The notes beneath the pieces were generated by a model that saw only the letters and a list, made by a program, of their open reading frames with translations, was not told the DNA's origin and searched no databases. Source: Clostridia bacterium (GTDB taxonomy: Bacteria; Bacillota; Clostridia; Lachnospirales; Lachnospiraceae). Taken from it: DNA of 45,108 nucleotides. Position numbers and translations under genes: made by a program. This document shows positions 27,260-37,537 of the stretch, one piece after another (the first letter of the stretch is position 1; every line of letters starts with the position of its first letter). The stretch covers positions 1-45,108 of the forward strand of contig QKAS01000015.1 of NCBI GenBank assembly GCA_003246295.1. The letters are read 5' to 3'.

Positions 27260-29674
27260 ATGGGTGTGCCTTATAATCACAGAGAAATTGAATTAAAATG
27301 GAGAAATGAATGGGAGAAAAATCCTGTCAATGTGGATGATGGAAAAAAACAGAAGTATTACTGTCTTGATATGTTTCCATATCCATCAGGAAACGGGCTT
27401 CATGTAGGTCACTGGAGAGGATATGTTATTTCAGATGTATGGAGCCGATATAAATTATTAAACGGACATTATATTATTCACCCGATGGGGTGGGATGCGT
27501 TTGGACTGCCAGCAGAGAATTATGCAATAAAAATGGGAGTTCATCCAGCAAAATCAACAGCTGAAAATGTTTCTAATATTAAAAAACAGATCAATGAGAT
27601 TGCAGCGCTTTATGACTGGGATATGGAAGTAAACACAACAGATCCGGACTTCTATAAATGGACACAGTGGATTTTTGTAAAAATGTTCAAACAGGGGCTG
27701 GCATATGAAAAACAAATGCCAATCAATTGGTGTCCGTCTTGTAAAACAGGACTCGCAAATGAAGAAGTCGTAGATGGCAAATGTGAACGATGTGGCGAAG
27801 AAGTAACGAAGAAAAATTTAAAACAGTGGATGCTTAAAATTACAGAATATGCTGATAGATTACTGGATGATCTTGATAAACTTGACTGGCCTGAAAAAGT
27901 TAAAAAAATGCAGACGGACTGGATTGGAAAATCTTACGGTGCTGAAGTAGACTTCAAGGTGAATGGAAGAGAAGAAACGATTACTGTTTATACAACAAGA
28001 CCTGATACCCTTTATGGAGCAACATTTATGGTCCTTGCGCCAGAACATACCATGGCTCTTTCCCTGGCAACGGATGATAAAAAAGCAGAAGTAGAAAAAT
28101 ATATCTATGATGCTTCCATGAAATCAAATGTAGACAGACTTCAGGACAAAGAAAAAACAGGTGTATTTACAGGTTCTTATGCTGTTAATCCATTAAACGG
28201 TGCATTGGTACCCATCTGGCTTTCTGATTATGTACTTGCTGATTATGGAACAGGTGCAATTATGTGTGTACCGGCGCACGATGACAGAGACTTTGAATTT
28301 GCTACAAAATTCAACATTCCGATTATACAGGTCATTGCCAAAGACGGTGTTGCAATAGAGAATATGACACAAGCTTACACAGAGGCAGTGGGAACCATGA
28401 TCAACTCCGGTGAGTGGAATGGAATGGAATCTTCTTATCTGAAAAAAGAAGGACCTGCCATGATAGAAAACATGGGAATCGGTAAAAAGACTACAAACTA
28501 TAAATTACGTGACTGGGTATTCTCAAGACAGCGTTATTGGGGAGAACCAATTCCAATCATACATTGTGAACATTGTGGATGTGTGCCGGTACCAGAAGAT
28601 CAGCTTCCTTTATTACTACCGGAAGTTGAAAGTTATCAGCCTACAGGAACAGGAGAATCACCACTTGCTGACATAGAAGAATGGGTGAATACGACTTGTC
28701 CGGTATGTGGCGCGCCAGCAAAAAGAGAAACGAACACCATGCCTCAGTGGGCTGGTTCTTCTTGGTATTTCTTAAGATATGTTGACAGTCATAATAAAGA
28801 AGAACTTGTTAACAAAGAAAAAGCACATAATTTATTGCCAGTTGATATGTATATTGGTGGGGTAGAACATGCGGTACTTCATTTGCTATACTCCAGATTT
28901 TATACAAAATTTTTATATGATATCGGAGTTGTGGATTTTGAAGAACCATTTGTTAAGCTATTCAACCAGGGAATGATTACTGGAAAGAATGGTATTAAAA
29001 TGAGTAAATCCAAAGGAAATGTTGTGTCTCCGGATGATCTTGTCAGAGATTATGGATGTGACTCACTTAGAATGTATGAACTCTTTGTTGGACCACCAGA
29101 ATTGGATTCTGAATGGGATGACAGAGGTATTGAAGGCGTTTATAGATTCTTATCCAGATTCTGGAACCTGGTTTTAGATAATGTTGATAAAAATACAGAA
29201 CCAACACAGGAAATGATCAGACTTCGTCACAAAATGATTCATGATATTACTTACAGACTTGAAAATTTCAGCCTGAATACGGTAGTTTCAGGTTTTATGG
29301 AATTCAACAATAAAATGATTGAGATGAATAAAGCAGGTGGCATTGATAAAGAAACACTTGAAACTGCAATCATTCTTCTTGCACCATTTACACCACATTT
29401 AAGCGAAGAACTTTGGAGAACACTTGGCCATCAGACCAGTGTATTCCAGAATGTATGGCCTGTTTATGATGAAAAAATGATGGAAGAAACTGAGAAAGAA
29501 GTTGCTGTTCAGATCAATGGAAAAACAAAAATGGTCATTAAAGTAGCAGCAGATATTTCAAAGGAAGAGGCTGTAAAAGCAGGAAAAGAAGCATTAGGCG
29601 ATAAACTTACCGGTGAACTCGTTAAAGAAATTTACGTTCCGGGAAGAATTATCAACATTGTAGCGAAACAATAA
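27260..29674 (+). CDS. leuS: leucyl-tRNA synthetase
   Basis: Class I synthetase charging tRNA-Leu; 804 residues, the usual bacterial length. The HIGH motif is HVGH in PYPSGNGLHVGHWRGY (about residues 38-53). A zinc-type pair CPSC/CERC follows. The CP1 editing domain contains TTRPDTLYGATFMVLAPEH. A second CXXC pair lies near residues 435 and 475. The KMSKS loop is KMSKSKGNVVSP, and the C-terminal anticodon and LeuRS-specific domains are complete. ATG 27260 follows TGGAGGA. Single gene under the Leu T-box, with a hairpin terminator behind. Confidence 0.97.
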   Translation: MGVPYNHREIELKWRNEWEKNPVNVDDGKKQKYYCLDMFPYPSGNGLHVGHWRGYVISDVWSRYKLLNGHYIIHPMGWDAFGLPAENYAIKMGVHPAKSTAENVSNIKKQINEIAALYDWDMEVNTTDPDFYKWTQWIFVKMFKQGLAYEKQMPINWCPSCKTGLANEEVVDGKCERCGEEVTKKNLKQWMLKITEYADRLLDDLDKLDWPEKVKKMQTDWIGKSYGAEVDFKVNGREETITVYTTRPDTLYGATFMVLAPEHTMALSLATDDKKAEVEKYIYDASMKSNVDRLQDKEKTGVFTGSYAVNPLNGALVPIWLSDYVLADYGTGAIMCVPAHDDRDFEFATKFNIPIIQVIAKDGVAIENMTQAYTEAVGTMINSGEWNGMESSYLKKEGPAMIENMGIGKKTTNYKLRDWVFSRQRYWGEPIPIIHCEHCGCVPVPEDQLPLLLPEVESYQPTGTGESPLADIEEWVNTTCPVCGAPAKRETNTMPQWAGSSWYFLRYVDSHNKEELVNKEKAHNLLPVDMYIGGVEHAVLHLLYSRFYTKFLYDIGVVDFEEPFVKLFNQGMITGKNGIKMSKSKGNVVSPDDLVRDYGCDSLRMYELFVGPPELDSEWDDRGIEGVYRFLSRFWNLVLDNVDKNTEPTQEMIRLRHKMIHDITYRLENFSLNTVVSGFMEFNNKMIEMNKAGGIDKETLETAIILLAPFTPHLSEELWRTLGHQTSVFQNVWPVYDEKMMEETEKEVAVQINGKTKMVIKVAADISKEEAVKAGKEALGDKLTGELVKEIYVPGRIINIVAKQ

Positions 29675-29687
29675 TTTTACAATCAGG

Positions 29688-29726
29688 CATGGCAGATACT
29701 ATGAAAATAGAATTTGCCATGTTTTC
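29688..29726 (+). terminator. terminator after leuS
   Basis: The outer stem CATGGCA/TGCCATG and an inner CTAT-GAAA-ATAG hairpin, with small mismatches between, are followed by TTTTCTTG. The rest of the 29727-29896 gap is AT-rich. It shows only an extended -10-like TGATACAAT (29818-29826) that may drive the sortase gene. Confidence 0.7.
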
Positions 29727-29896
29727 TTGTGTTTGTTAGAAAGAAAATGCGAATTCATTTCTTAAGAAAAATGCAGATGCTTTTCTAGAGAAATGTATGG
29801 AAGATTTAAAAAAAATATGATACAATATGTTGATGTATTTTGTTTGTATTTACGATATGTTGTGAACTTGGGAAGATAGAGGATTTTGTATAAGAT

Positions 29897-31012
29897 ATGA
29901 AGGCGAATCATTGGACCGTTGAAGGAAGAACGTTCAGAACGGAACGCGATTATCGGGCCGCCTGCAGAGACTTGGAACTGATTCAAAAAATCAGAGACAA
30001 ATATAATTTCAATAATGAAAAAGAATTATCTGCAGTTTATCAGGCAGTCATCAATAAAAAATTTGCATTTACAACAATAATTGGAAAAGATTTTGAAGAG
30101 GAAGTACATGATTTACTTCAAAAGCTAACGAAAAAAGCAATCCATGACGATAAAAAACATAATAGGTCTGTTTCGCTGGATGAATTTGATCCTCAGATGC
30201 GACAGCAGATACTAAAGGAATTAAAAAAACAGGAACTGACTAGAAAAATCATTCTCTCAATTCTATCAGCAGTAGCTGTGATCTGTATTGGTTATTTTGG
30301 GGTGTATTATTATAATGCTGACAAAAATAATGCGGAAAATTCAGCCTTGTCTAATCTTAAAACAAAAATTGATTATGGTGCGGCAGTAACAGGTGAAATC
30401 GAAACGCAGGATAATGTTGTGATACAAAAAGACATCCTTCCACAGTATAAAAAACTATACCAGAAAAACAGGAGCCTGATAGGCTGGGTCAAAGTGGATG
30501 GAACAAAAATTGATTATCCTGTGATGCAGTCTGTGAATGAAGATTATTATCTTGATCATAATTTTGAACAGGAAAAAGATAAAAATGGATCCATTTTTAT
30601 GGATGCACAGTGTGACGTCATTACACCAAGCACAAATCTGATTATTTATGGACACAATATGAAGTCAGGAACTATGTTTGGCACTTTGAGCAATTATGAA
30701 AATGAAGAGTATTATCAGAAACACAAGAAAATTATGTTTGATACAATTTATGAAAAGGGAACGTATGAGATTATGTATGCATTTCGTTCAAGACTTTATT
30801 CAGAAGAGGAAATTGTATTTAAGTATTATCAGTTCATAGAAGCTATGACAGAAGAAGAATTTTACTCTAATATGAATGAAATGGCAAAAATGTCATTATA
30901 TGATACCGGTGTGACAGCAGATTTTGGAGATAGACTTCTGACCTTGTCGACCTGTGATTACAATGAAAAGAATGGAAGATTTGTAGTGGTTGCAAAACGC
31001 GTGAATGAATAG
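29897..31012 (+). CDS. class B sortase with cytoplasmic N-terminal extension
   Basis: A membrane-anchored transpeptidase that links surface proteins to the cell wall; 371 residues. Catalytic residues can be placed: His253 (IIYGHNMKSG), Cys353 (TLSTCDY) and Arg361 (RFVVVAKR). The class B insertion and the DYYLDHNFEQ-KNGSIFMD stretch are typical. It is unusual in having about 115 charged residues before the single membrane span (about 117-137). They include WTVEGRTFRTERDYRAA and a helical stretch, so a cytoplasmic domain is predicted. The ribosome binding site before ATG 29897 is weak, and there is no better start. Two repeat-rich surface proteins follow directly, and the first has an SPTTG sorting signal, the natural substrate candidate. 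Confidence 0.9.
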   Translation: MKANHWTVEGRTFRTERDYRAACRDLELIQKIRDKYNFNNEKELSAVYQAVINKKFAFTTIIGKDFEEEVHDLLQKLTKKAIHDDKKHNRSVSLDEFDPQMRQQILKELKKQELTRKIILSILSAVAVICIGYFGVYYYNADKNNAENSALSNLKTKIDYGAAVTGEIETQDNVVIQKDILPQYKKLYQKNRSLIGWVKVDGTKIDYPVMQSVNEDYYLDHNFEQEKDKNGSIFMDAQCDVITPSTNLIIYGHNMKSGTMFGTLSNYENEEYYQKHKKIMFDTIYEKGTYEIMYAFRSRLYSEEEIVFKYYQFIEAMTEEEFYSNMNEMAKMSLYDTGVTADFGDRLLTLSTCDYNEKNGRFVVVAKRVNE

Positions 31013-31035
31013 TCCAGAACCAAAGGAGAACTACC

Positions 31036-34000
31036 ATGGCAAAAGCAGTGTCTAAGAATAAAATCGGTAGAAGGTTGAAAAAAACAGTCAGGAGGAGTCT
31101 GGCTGCTGTTCTGATGCTGACAGCGATAGGAATTGCAGCAATTCCGGTACCGGATATTGAGGCAGCAACGGATTATGATTATGTTGCGGCAACTGCAACA
31201 AATTATGAAACGATGTCTTATGCATTAAGTGGATCAAATCCTGCAACAGATTTAACCGCCTATACAGTTAGAAAATTAAGCGATGGAAACTGGAAATATG
31301 ACTGGCAGTTTAAGTTTTTTAATCAAAGCTTTGGTGAGTATACGCAAGGGGTGGTTAGCCAGTATAATAGCTTATACCAGCAGGATGAAGTAACGCTCCC
31401 GGTTAACGTTTATACTGAATATGTAAAAGTTGATAAAGCGACCTATGATGGGTTTTATACAACGCATAACACTGATAGTAAAATGATTTCAATAGATGTT
31501 ACAACCATTCCTGAAACTGGCTCTCCAACTGGAGATGTTGCTTTTTTTCAGAAGTTTTTTCCGACAGAATATAACAATATTGTTTTAGTGTGTGATAAAT
31601 ATACGAAAGATTACATAACTTATCATGAAAAGCAGGCAGCAGGAGATTCCACTGCACAGCCACCTGCCGCGCCTACAACATCTTATACCAAAAAAATAGG
31701 TGATTTATCTGCCACGCAAAAAGAGACCTATTATTTTGATGTGAATATGGCATCTTATGGCACTGGATTTAAATTAACAAGTGTCATTGACTCTATTGAG
31801 ACAACAGCAAATGGCGGTGGCAACAATATTTATAATTATCTTGTGTCAGGTGGAACGCCACAATCACCTTATGGTGTAGATGAAAATGGATTTCTTGTTG
31901 TTAGTAACGCTGGAATCATAGCCATTGGAGACAATGCATTTAAGGGCACCAAAAATGTTATAACATTAACACTTCCAAGTGAAATAAAATATATTGGTAA
32001 TTCAGCGTTTGAAGATTCTTTTGTACAGTCGGTTTCTTTTGTTAATGTGGAAGATATTGGAAATCTTGCTTTTAAAAACTGCGTGCAATTGAAAACAGTT
32101 TCATTTCCAAATGCCTTGATTCGGATAGGCGCTGAAGCATTTTATGGAACTGGAATTGAAAGCCTTACGCTACCGACGAATGTATCAACAGTTGGTTATG
32201 GGGCATTTGCAAATTGTACTAACTTAGCGTCTCTTGACCTTTCCCAATTATTACAGACGGGTTCCAAACTGGGAGATTTTTGTTTTCATAATGATTCTAA
32301 ATTATCAACCATTAATTTTGGAGCATCTAAAATAGCAGCAATTGGAAAAGCTTGTTTTGCGCTTACAACAGCACCAACGGGAAATCTGACAGAATTTACA
32401 TTTCCACCATTGATTGAGCTGGCAGCCAATTTTGGAGATTTTATTCTTGCTGGAAGAAGTAACCTTTTAAAGGTGACGATGCCAAGTGGATACGGAAGCC
32501 TGAGTAATGAGGTTGCAGTTCCAGGTGGTACATTTGCTGGTTGTATGAATCTTGATGTTGTTATTTTTCCTGATAATGGAAGTGGCTCATGCGGGACGGT
32601 ATCTTATCCGACCACGCTTTTCAAAGATGTTGTAAAAACGGGATTTTATGTCAGAGGTCCGGAGTTAAATAGTAGTGGTACAACAGCGCTGCCTAGAAAA
32701 AGTACATGGGCGGCTAAAACGAAGCTTCCTGATTCGGTGGTGCCATATGTATATACGAAAAACGGAGTTGACTATTTCGAAGTCAGTGATGGCAAATACA
32801 TTTTACTTGCCAATCAGAATGGGGAACTCGTATCCTGTGAACTTGTTGATACAACAAGTACTGCAGACATAGATCTTATAATTCCTGCTAAAGTTGGAAC
32901 CTATAGCATTAAAACAGTAGTGGATGGATGCTTTTCAGCGAATGTTAAGAAGAATTTAAAAACATTAGTTATTGAAGATGACTCAATTTCAACAATTGCA
33001 GCCAATGTTTTTAATGGCTGTCCGAAACTAGAATCGGTAACCATTGGGAATTCAGTCACAAGCGTTGGGGCAGATGCTTTTGGAAATTGTCCATTATTAA
33101 CACAGGTTTATTTTCATACGCCACCAAGTTATACGGGATTTACAATTGGAGATGGCGCTTTTGAAACAGGAGCATCTTCCCTTACCTTCCATGGTGATAT
33201 TGTTGTTGGTTATGCACCGTTTGAATTTGCAACAGACTCGGCAAACTACGTGAATTCATCCACTGGAAAACGTATCTGTTATAAGAGCAATGCGCCAAGT
33301 AACCTGACTGTTATGCTTGATAATTCCAATCAGAAAGTCACATTGATTGATTATCCACAGTTCGAAGCAATTGATGAGGATAACAAAGCATACTGTAATA
33401 AAATGCATGCATATTATTTAGCGCTGTATCCAACAGATTATAAAGAAACAGAATATAGTATTATTGATAAATATCAGAATATATTTGTAAGTGGAAATAC
33501 GCTTACCCAACCATGGGAAATGATGAGTGATGCGGAGTTACAGATTGTAAATGCGACCAAGAATCTTGTGATTCCGGCAGGAGTGCAGTCAATAGATGCG
33601 AAAAAATTCCTGAATGCACCTGAAAACGCTGCAAATATAGCTTACCTTACAGGTACGATTGGAACTTCTGGGAAAAACGATATTTATTCAGATAATGCAG
33701 GTTCTGGAACATCGACGGGACATCCGGGGCTTTTTAGCGGATACATTGTTGATTATACAGGGGTTAATGAAAACGAAAAGTCATATTGGGGCAATGACAG
33801 ATTGCTTTCGGTTGCGATGACGGATGTTGAATATTTCCCGGATTATGCGTTTGAAAGTTGCGAACAGCTTGAAAGCATTGACATTGGAAGTTGTACAGAT
33901 ATTGGAACAGCACCATTTTCGGGATGTTCCAGTTTGATTAACATCACCAGCAATGCAAAGTATCAGACGGTTAATGGAATTATTTATTCTACAAATACTG

Positions 34001-35613
34001 ACGGGACATTAAATATTGTACAGGTACTTTCAACCAGAGGTGATCTCATTGAGCCAAGAACAATTTCAACAGATTCTGACCCGTTATTAGCCAATGTATC
34101 AACCATTGAAGATGGTGCTTTCATGAACTGTGATGAAATTACCGCAGTAGATCTTTCGGGGGCAACGACGCTCAAGGCAATCCCTGAGTACTGCTTTAAT
34201 AATTGTGACAGTCTTTCCAGAGTCACGTTACCCAAATCAGTCAATAAGATTATGGACAATGCATTTACCGATAATCAGAAGGCACTGACGGTAACAATCC
34301 CTGGAAAAGAAGTACAGATTACAAAAGATGCATTTGAACACGGGCAGGGTACGATTAGAACGTACGAAGATAGTGCAGCTTATACCTATGCGACGATTTA
34401 TGACATTGATACAGAGATTATTGGAACGTTATATAAAGTTAGCTTCTTAAATTATAACGGAACAGAAATTATAGCAGATCAATATGTAGAAGAAGGAGAA
34501 GATGCAGAACCACCAGAAACCAACCCGACAAGAACGGGTTATACCTTTACTGGATGGAGTAAGAGTTATAAGGACATCACAGCAGATACAGTCATTGTTG
34601 CATTATACTCTTTAAATCCTACAACATCTGGAAATAGTACAGGTGGATCAGGTTCAGGTTCAGGTTCCGGCTCAGGCTCGTCTTCAACGAGCGGGAATTC
34701 GTCATCTTCCTCAGCGACATGGTACCGGGTGACTGTAACAGGTGGAAGTGGAACTGGCTATTATAAAGCAGGATCCATAGTGAGCATTAATGCATATGCA
34801 ACATCTGATGGTAAGGTATTTGACAAGTGGACATCGACATCAAATGGGGTAGGGTTTACAAGTGTAAACAGCGCGTCTACAACGTTTACGATGCCAACAA
34901 ATGATGTATCGATTGTGGCAAACTATAAGGCAGCAACTGCTGTAAAAACGACAGCAACATCAAATAATACAGTGAGGCCTTCAGGTTCCACATCATCCAA
35001 TTCAACCACAGGAAATAAGACATCAACTGGAAATAGTAGCGGAACCGTAATTTCTATTACCAAACCAGGATTTTCAAATACTGGTGTAGCATCTGCCATT
35101 GTCAATGGATCGACAGATAATTATGTAATTAAAGTCATAGAAAGTGCGGAGGCACAGGCAGCAATTGAAGCAGCATTGCTTGCAGACACAGAAACACTTG
35201 AAAATATTAAGTATTTCCCAATGGATATCAGTTTATATGATTCCACAGGAACGACAAAAATCACAAATCCAGAAGGTGTGACCATTGATATCACACTTCC
35301 AATACCGGATGAACTGATAGAGTATGCTGGTAACAATAAGGTAGCTGGTGTGGTTGATGGTAAATTGGACAAGCTAAAACCTACGTTCAAAACGATTGAT
35401 GGAGTTGCATGTGTTACTTTTACTGCTACACATTTTTCACCATACACAATTTATGTAGACACAGCAAATCTTTCGGCAGGAACATTAGATTCTTCACCAA
35501 CAACAGGTGATGGAATTCATCCAAAATGGTTCCTTGCAATTGGTCTGGCATGTCTGTCGATTGTTTTATTTGTGAAAAAAGATAGACCAGCCATTAGCAG
35601 AAGACTTGCCTAA
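31036..35613 (+). CDS. large BspA-type leucine-rich-repeat surface protein with SPTTG sorting signal
   Basis: A secreted, probably cell-wall-anchored protein of 1525 residues. A signal peptide (about 1-43) ends in IPVPDIEA. A unique region follows to about 290. BspA/TpLRR repeats (IGDNAF..., LTLPSEIKYIGNSAFEDS type) run from about 290 to 1110 with interruptions. A Listeria-Bacteroides repeat lies at 1133-1193, a Gly-Ser linker near 1200-1226, a second bacterial repeat domain at 1229-1297, and a Thr-rich linker. The last domain, near 1355-1480, is beta-rich and ends in HFSPYTIYV. The C-terminus has SPTTG (1487-1491), a hydrophobic span and a basic tail. AAAGGAG precedes ATG 31036, 23 nt after the sortase. 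Its partner is unknown; adhesion is the usual suggestion. Confidence 0.93.
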   Translation: MAKAVSKNKIGRRLKKTVRRSLAAVLMLTAIGIAAIPVPDIEAATDYDYVAATATNYETMSYALSGSNPATDLTAYTVRKLSDGNWKYDWQFKFFNQSFGEYTQGVVSQYNSLYQQDEVTLPVNVYTEYVKVDKATYDGFYTTHNTDSKMISIDVTTIPETGSPTGDVAFFQKFFPTEYNNIVLVCDKYTKDYITYHEKQAAGDSTAQPPAAPTTSYTKKIGDLSATQKETYYFDVNMASYGTGFKLTSVIDSIETTANGGGNNIYNYLVSGGTPQSPYGVDENGFLVVSNAGIIAIGDNAFKGTKNVITLTLPSEIKYIGNSAFEDSFVQSVSFVNVEDIGNLAFKNCVQLKTVSFPNALIRIGAEAFYGTGIESLTLPTNVSTVGYGAFANCTNLASLDLSQLLQTGSKLGDFCFHNDSKLSTINFGASKIAAIGKACFALTTAPTGNLTEFTFPPLIELAANFGDFILAGRSNLLKVTMPSGYGSLSNEVAVPGGTFAGCMNLDVVIFPDNGSGSCGTVSYPTTLFKDVVKTGFYVRGPELNSSGTTALPRKSTWAAKTKLPDSVVPYVYTKNGVDYFEVSDGKYILLANQNGELVSCELVDTTSTADIDLIIPAKVGTYSIKTVVDGCFSANVKKNLKTLVIEDDSISTIAANVFNGCPKLESVTIGNSVTSVGADAFGNCPLLTQVYFHTPPSYTGFTIGDGAFETGASSLTFHGDIVVGYAPFEFATDSANYVNSSTGKRICYKSNAPSNLTVMLDNSNQKVTLIDYPQFEAIDEDNKAYCNKMHAYYLALYPTDYKETEYSIIDKYQNIFVSGNTLTQPWEMMSDAELQIVNATKNLVIPAGVQSIDAKKFLNAPENAANIAYLTGTIGTSGKNDIYSDNAGSGTSTGHPGLFSGYIVDYTGVNENEKSYWGNDRLLSVAMTDVEYFPDYAFESCEQLESIDIGSCTDIGTAPFSGCSSLINITSNAKYQTVNGIIYSTNTDGTLNIVQVLSTRGDLIEPRTISTDSDPLLANVSTIEDGAFMNCDEITAVDLSGATTLKAIPEYCFNNCDSLSRVTLPKSVNKIMDNAFTDNQKALTVTIPGKEVQITKDAFEHGQGTIRTYEDSAAYTYATIYDIDTEIIGTLYKVSFLNYNGTEIIADQYVEEGEDAEPPETNPTRTGYTFTGWSKSYKDITADTVIVALYSLNPTTSGNSTGGSGSGSGSGSGSSSTSGNSSSSSATWYRVTVTGGSGTGYYKAGSIVSINAYATSDGKVFDKWTSTSNGVGFTSVNSASTTFTMPTNDVSIVANYKAATAVKTTATSNNTVRPSGSTSSNSTTGNKTSTGNSSGTVISITKPGFSNTGVASAIVNGSTDNYVIKVIESAEAQAAIEAALLADTETLENIKYFPMDISLYDSTGTTKITNPEGVTIDITLPIPDELIEYAGNNKVAGVVDGKLDKLKPTFKTIDGVACVTFTATHFSPYTIYVDTANLSAGTLDSSPTTGDGIHPKWFLAIGLACLSIVLFVKKDRPAISRRLA

Positions 35614-35641
35614 GGCTGCCAAAGTAATTTGAGGGAATAAT

Positions 35642-37537
35642 ATGAGAATTAAAAAAAATAGGTTGTCTGTGTTTCACAGGCAACCGTTTTTAAAAGCAAC
35701 AGGAATTGTATTTATCCTGATTGCTATCATCGTTGCACAGATACCGGTTCCAGATGTACTTGCGAGTGATGCGGGAACAGAGTTTAAAATGGATGGAAGC
35801 ACTTTGGTGGAATACACAGGCACAAAGTCAAGTGTATCGCTGCCGGCAAAAGTCACTGCGATTGGCGCAGAAGCATTTGCTGATCAGGAGTCGCTCGAAC
35901 TATTAACAATTCCTGATACTGTCACTCAAATTGGCAGTAGTGCATTTTCGGGATGTACTTCATTGAAAAGCGTTAGTATTCCGGATTCTGTGACAGAAAT
36001 AGACAGTTCAGCATTTTATGACTGTACAAATTTACAAAAGGTTACAATAGGGAAAGGTCTGACTACACTTGGAACAGGTGTGTTTTCAAATTGTGACAAG
36101 CTGGAAGTGATATCGGTGAATTCTGAAAATGCAGAATTTATTTTTGAAAATGGTGCACTTTACAGTAAAGACAAAACAATTCTTTGCCAGGTTCTTGGTG
36201 GCAAAAAAACTGATTTATTTAAAGTACCAGATACAGTAACAGTTGTAATGCCTTATGCATTCTGGGGATGCAAAGGGATACAAAGTGTTGTTCTTTCTTC
36301 TACGATGAAGGAGGTCGGACCGTATGCCTTATCGAACTGCTCTTCTATGAAAAGTGTGGAAATACCTTTTTCGGTCCGAAGCATTCAGCTTAAGGCATTT
36401 TCAGATTGTGTTTCACTCTCCGAGGCAGAAGTGCCAGATTCTGTTACCTTTATTCATGATACTGCTTTTGATGGGTGTGTTCTTATGAATCAGGAAGGGG
36501 ACGGGGTCAGTGGAAATTCAGTCAGTGAAAACACAGCACAGGCGGAAGGAACAACGACTGAAGAAAAAGATTCCAAACAAGATGTTTCAAGTAACGGTGT
36601 AAAAAAGGAAACTCTTGACAATACAGTATCTGCTAACAATCCAATGGATTATAATACGACAATAGCTGAAGATACATCTGAAGAAGGGATTCTTGGCAAG
36701 ACAATTATTGTTGGAAAGAACGCAGTTATTTTAATGAATAATCAAAATGCAAGTGTAATCTCCGGTAATCTACAAAATAGTAAAACTGTTTCAGATAATA
36801 CTGTGTTATCTGAGGACGGAACTAGCATTATCAAGCAGTCATTTTATAGAGATGATTCACTGGTAGAATACCAGATACCAGAGAATGTCATTACGATAGA
36901 GGAGTTTGCGTTCGCAAGGTCCGGTCTCCAGAAAATTGAAATACCCAATCATATCCAGAAAATAGGATATGCAGCATTTTATCATTGTGATGCTTTGAAT
37001 GAGATAAGAATTCCAGACAGTGTGACAGAAATTGAAGGAAAAGCATTTGAAAAAACACCTTGGATGAACCAATGGAGAAACAGTGAAACAGAGGATTTTT
37101 TGGTCGTAGGCGATGGTATCTTAATTGCATACAAAGGAAATGATTCCATTGTTACACTTCCAGAAACTGTAAAACAGATTGCCTCTGGTGCATTTGAAGC
37201 AAATGAAATAATAGAAGAAGTGATTCTGAGTAAAGAAATATGGGCAATCAGAGATCGTGCATTTTTGAATTGTACCAATTTAAAAACGTTGACAGGTGGA
37301 GAAGGTATCACACTTCTTGAAGAAAAGGCTTTTGAAGGAACGAATATATTGATGTCAGGGGAAACGGTCCAGACACCCAAAAACGCGTCTATGCAGTCAG
37401 TGGGAGAGTATCAGATTCTAAATAAAAGTGAGTATAATAGAAACGCAATGCTCTTAAATCTGATGAAATGGAGCGCGATTACTGGCATGGTAGTAATCGC
37501 AGGTTGCCTCATTTTAGTAAGAAAAAAACGGTCTTGA
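35642..37537 (+). CDS. BspA-type leucine-rich-repeat protein with C-terminal membrane anchor
   Basis: A secreted protein of 631 residues. Its signal peptide ends in IPVPDVLA, very like the preceding protein. Two blocks of TpLRR/BspA repeats (about 55-283 and 396-575; SVSIPDSVTEIDSSAFYDCT type) flank a polar linker (about 284-395) rich in Ser, Asn and Thr. The C-terminus has a hydrophobic helix (about 607-625) and the tail RKKRS. No SPxTG, NPxTG or LPxTG motif precedes it, so it should remain membrane-anchored and not be a sortase substrate. TTGAGGGAATA precedes ATG 35642, 28 nt after the larger protein. Together they form a sortase-surface protein operon. Confidence 0.9.
   Translation: MRIKKNRLSVFHRQPFLKATGIVFILIAIIVAQIPVPDVLASDAGTEFKMDGSTLVEYTGTKSSVSLPAKVTAIGAEAFADQESLELLTIPDTVTQIGSSAFSGCTSLKSVSIPDSVTEIDSSAFYDCTNLQKVTIGKGLTTLGTGVFSNCDKLEVISVNSENAEFIFENGALYSKDKTILCQVLGGKKTDLFKVPDTVTVVMPYAFWGCKGIQSVVLSSTMKEVGPYALSNCSSMKSVEIPFSVRSIQLKAFSDCVSLSEAEVPDSVTFIHDTAFDGCVLMNQEGDGVSGNSVSENTAQAEGTTTEEKDSKQDVSSNGVKKETLDNTVSANNPMDYNTTIAEDTSEEGILGKTIIVGKNAVILMNNQNASVISGNLQNSKTVSDNTVLSEDGTSIIKQSFYRDDSLVEYQIPENVITIEEFAFARSGLQKIEIPNHIQKIGYAAFYHCDALNEIRIPDSVTEIEGKAFEKTPWMNQWRNSETEDFLVVGDGILIAYKGNDSIVTLPETVKQIASGAFEANEIIEEVILSKEIWAIRDRAFLNCTNLKTLTGGEGITLLEEKAFEGTNILMSGETVQTPKNASMQSVGEYQILNKSEYNRNAMLLNLMKWSAITGMVVIAGCLILVRKKRS

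Noticed and set aside
34627..34712. Gly-Ser-rich repeat DNA taken as a CRISPR or satellite
   Set aside because: It is an in-frame low-complexity linker between two repeat domains of the large surface protein.
36982..37380. 132-codon open frame on the minus strand
   Set aside because: Antisense to the second repeat protein, whose LRR pattern is clear. No start signals or domain support it.
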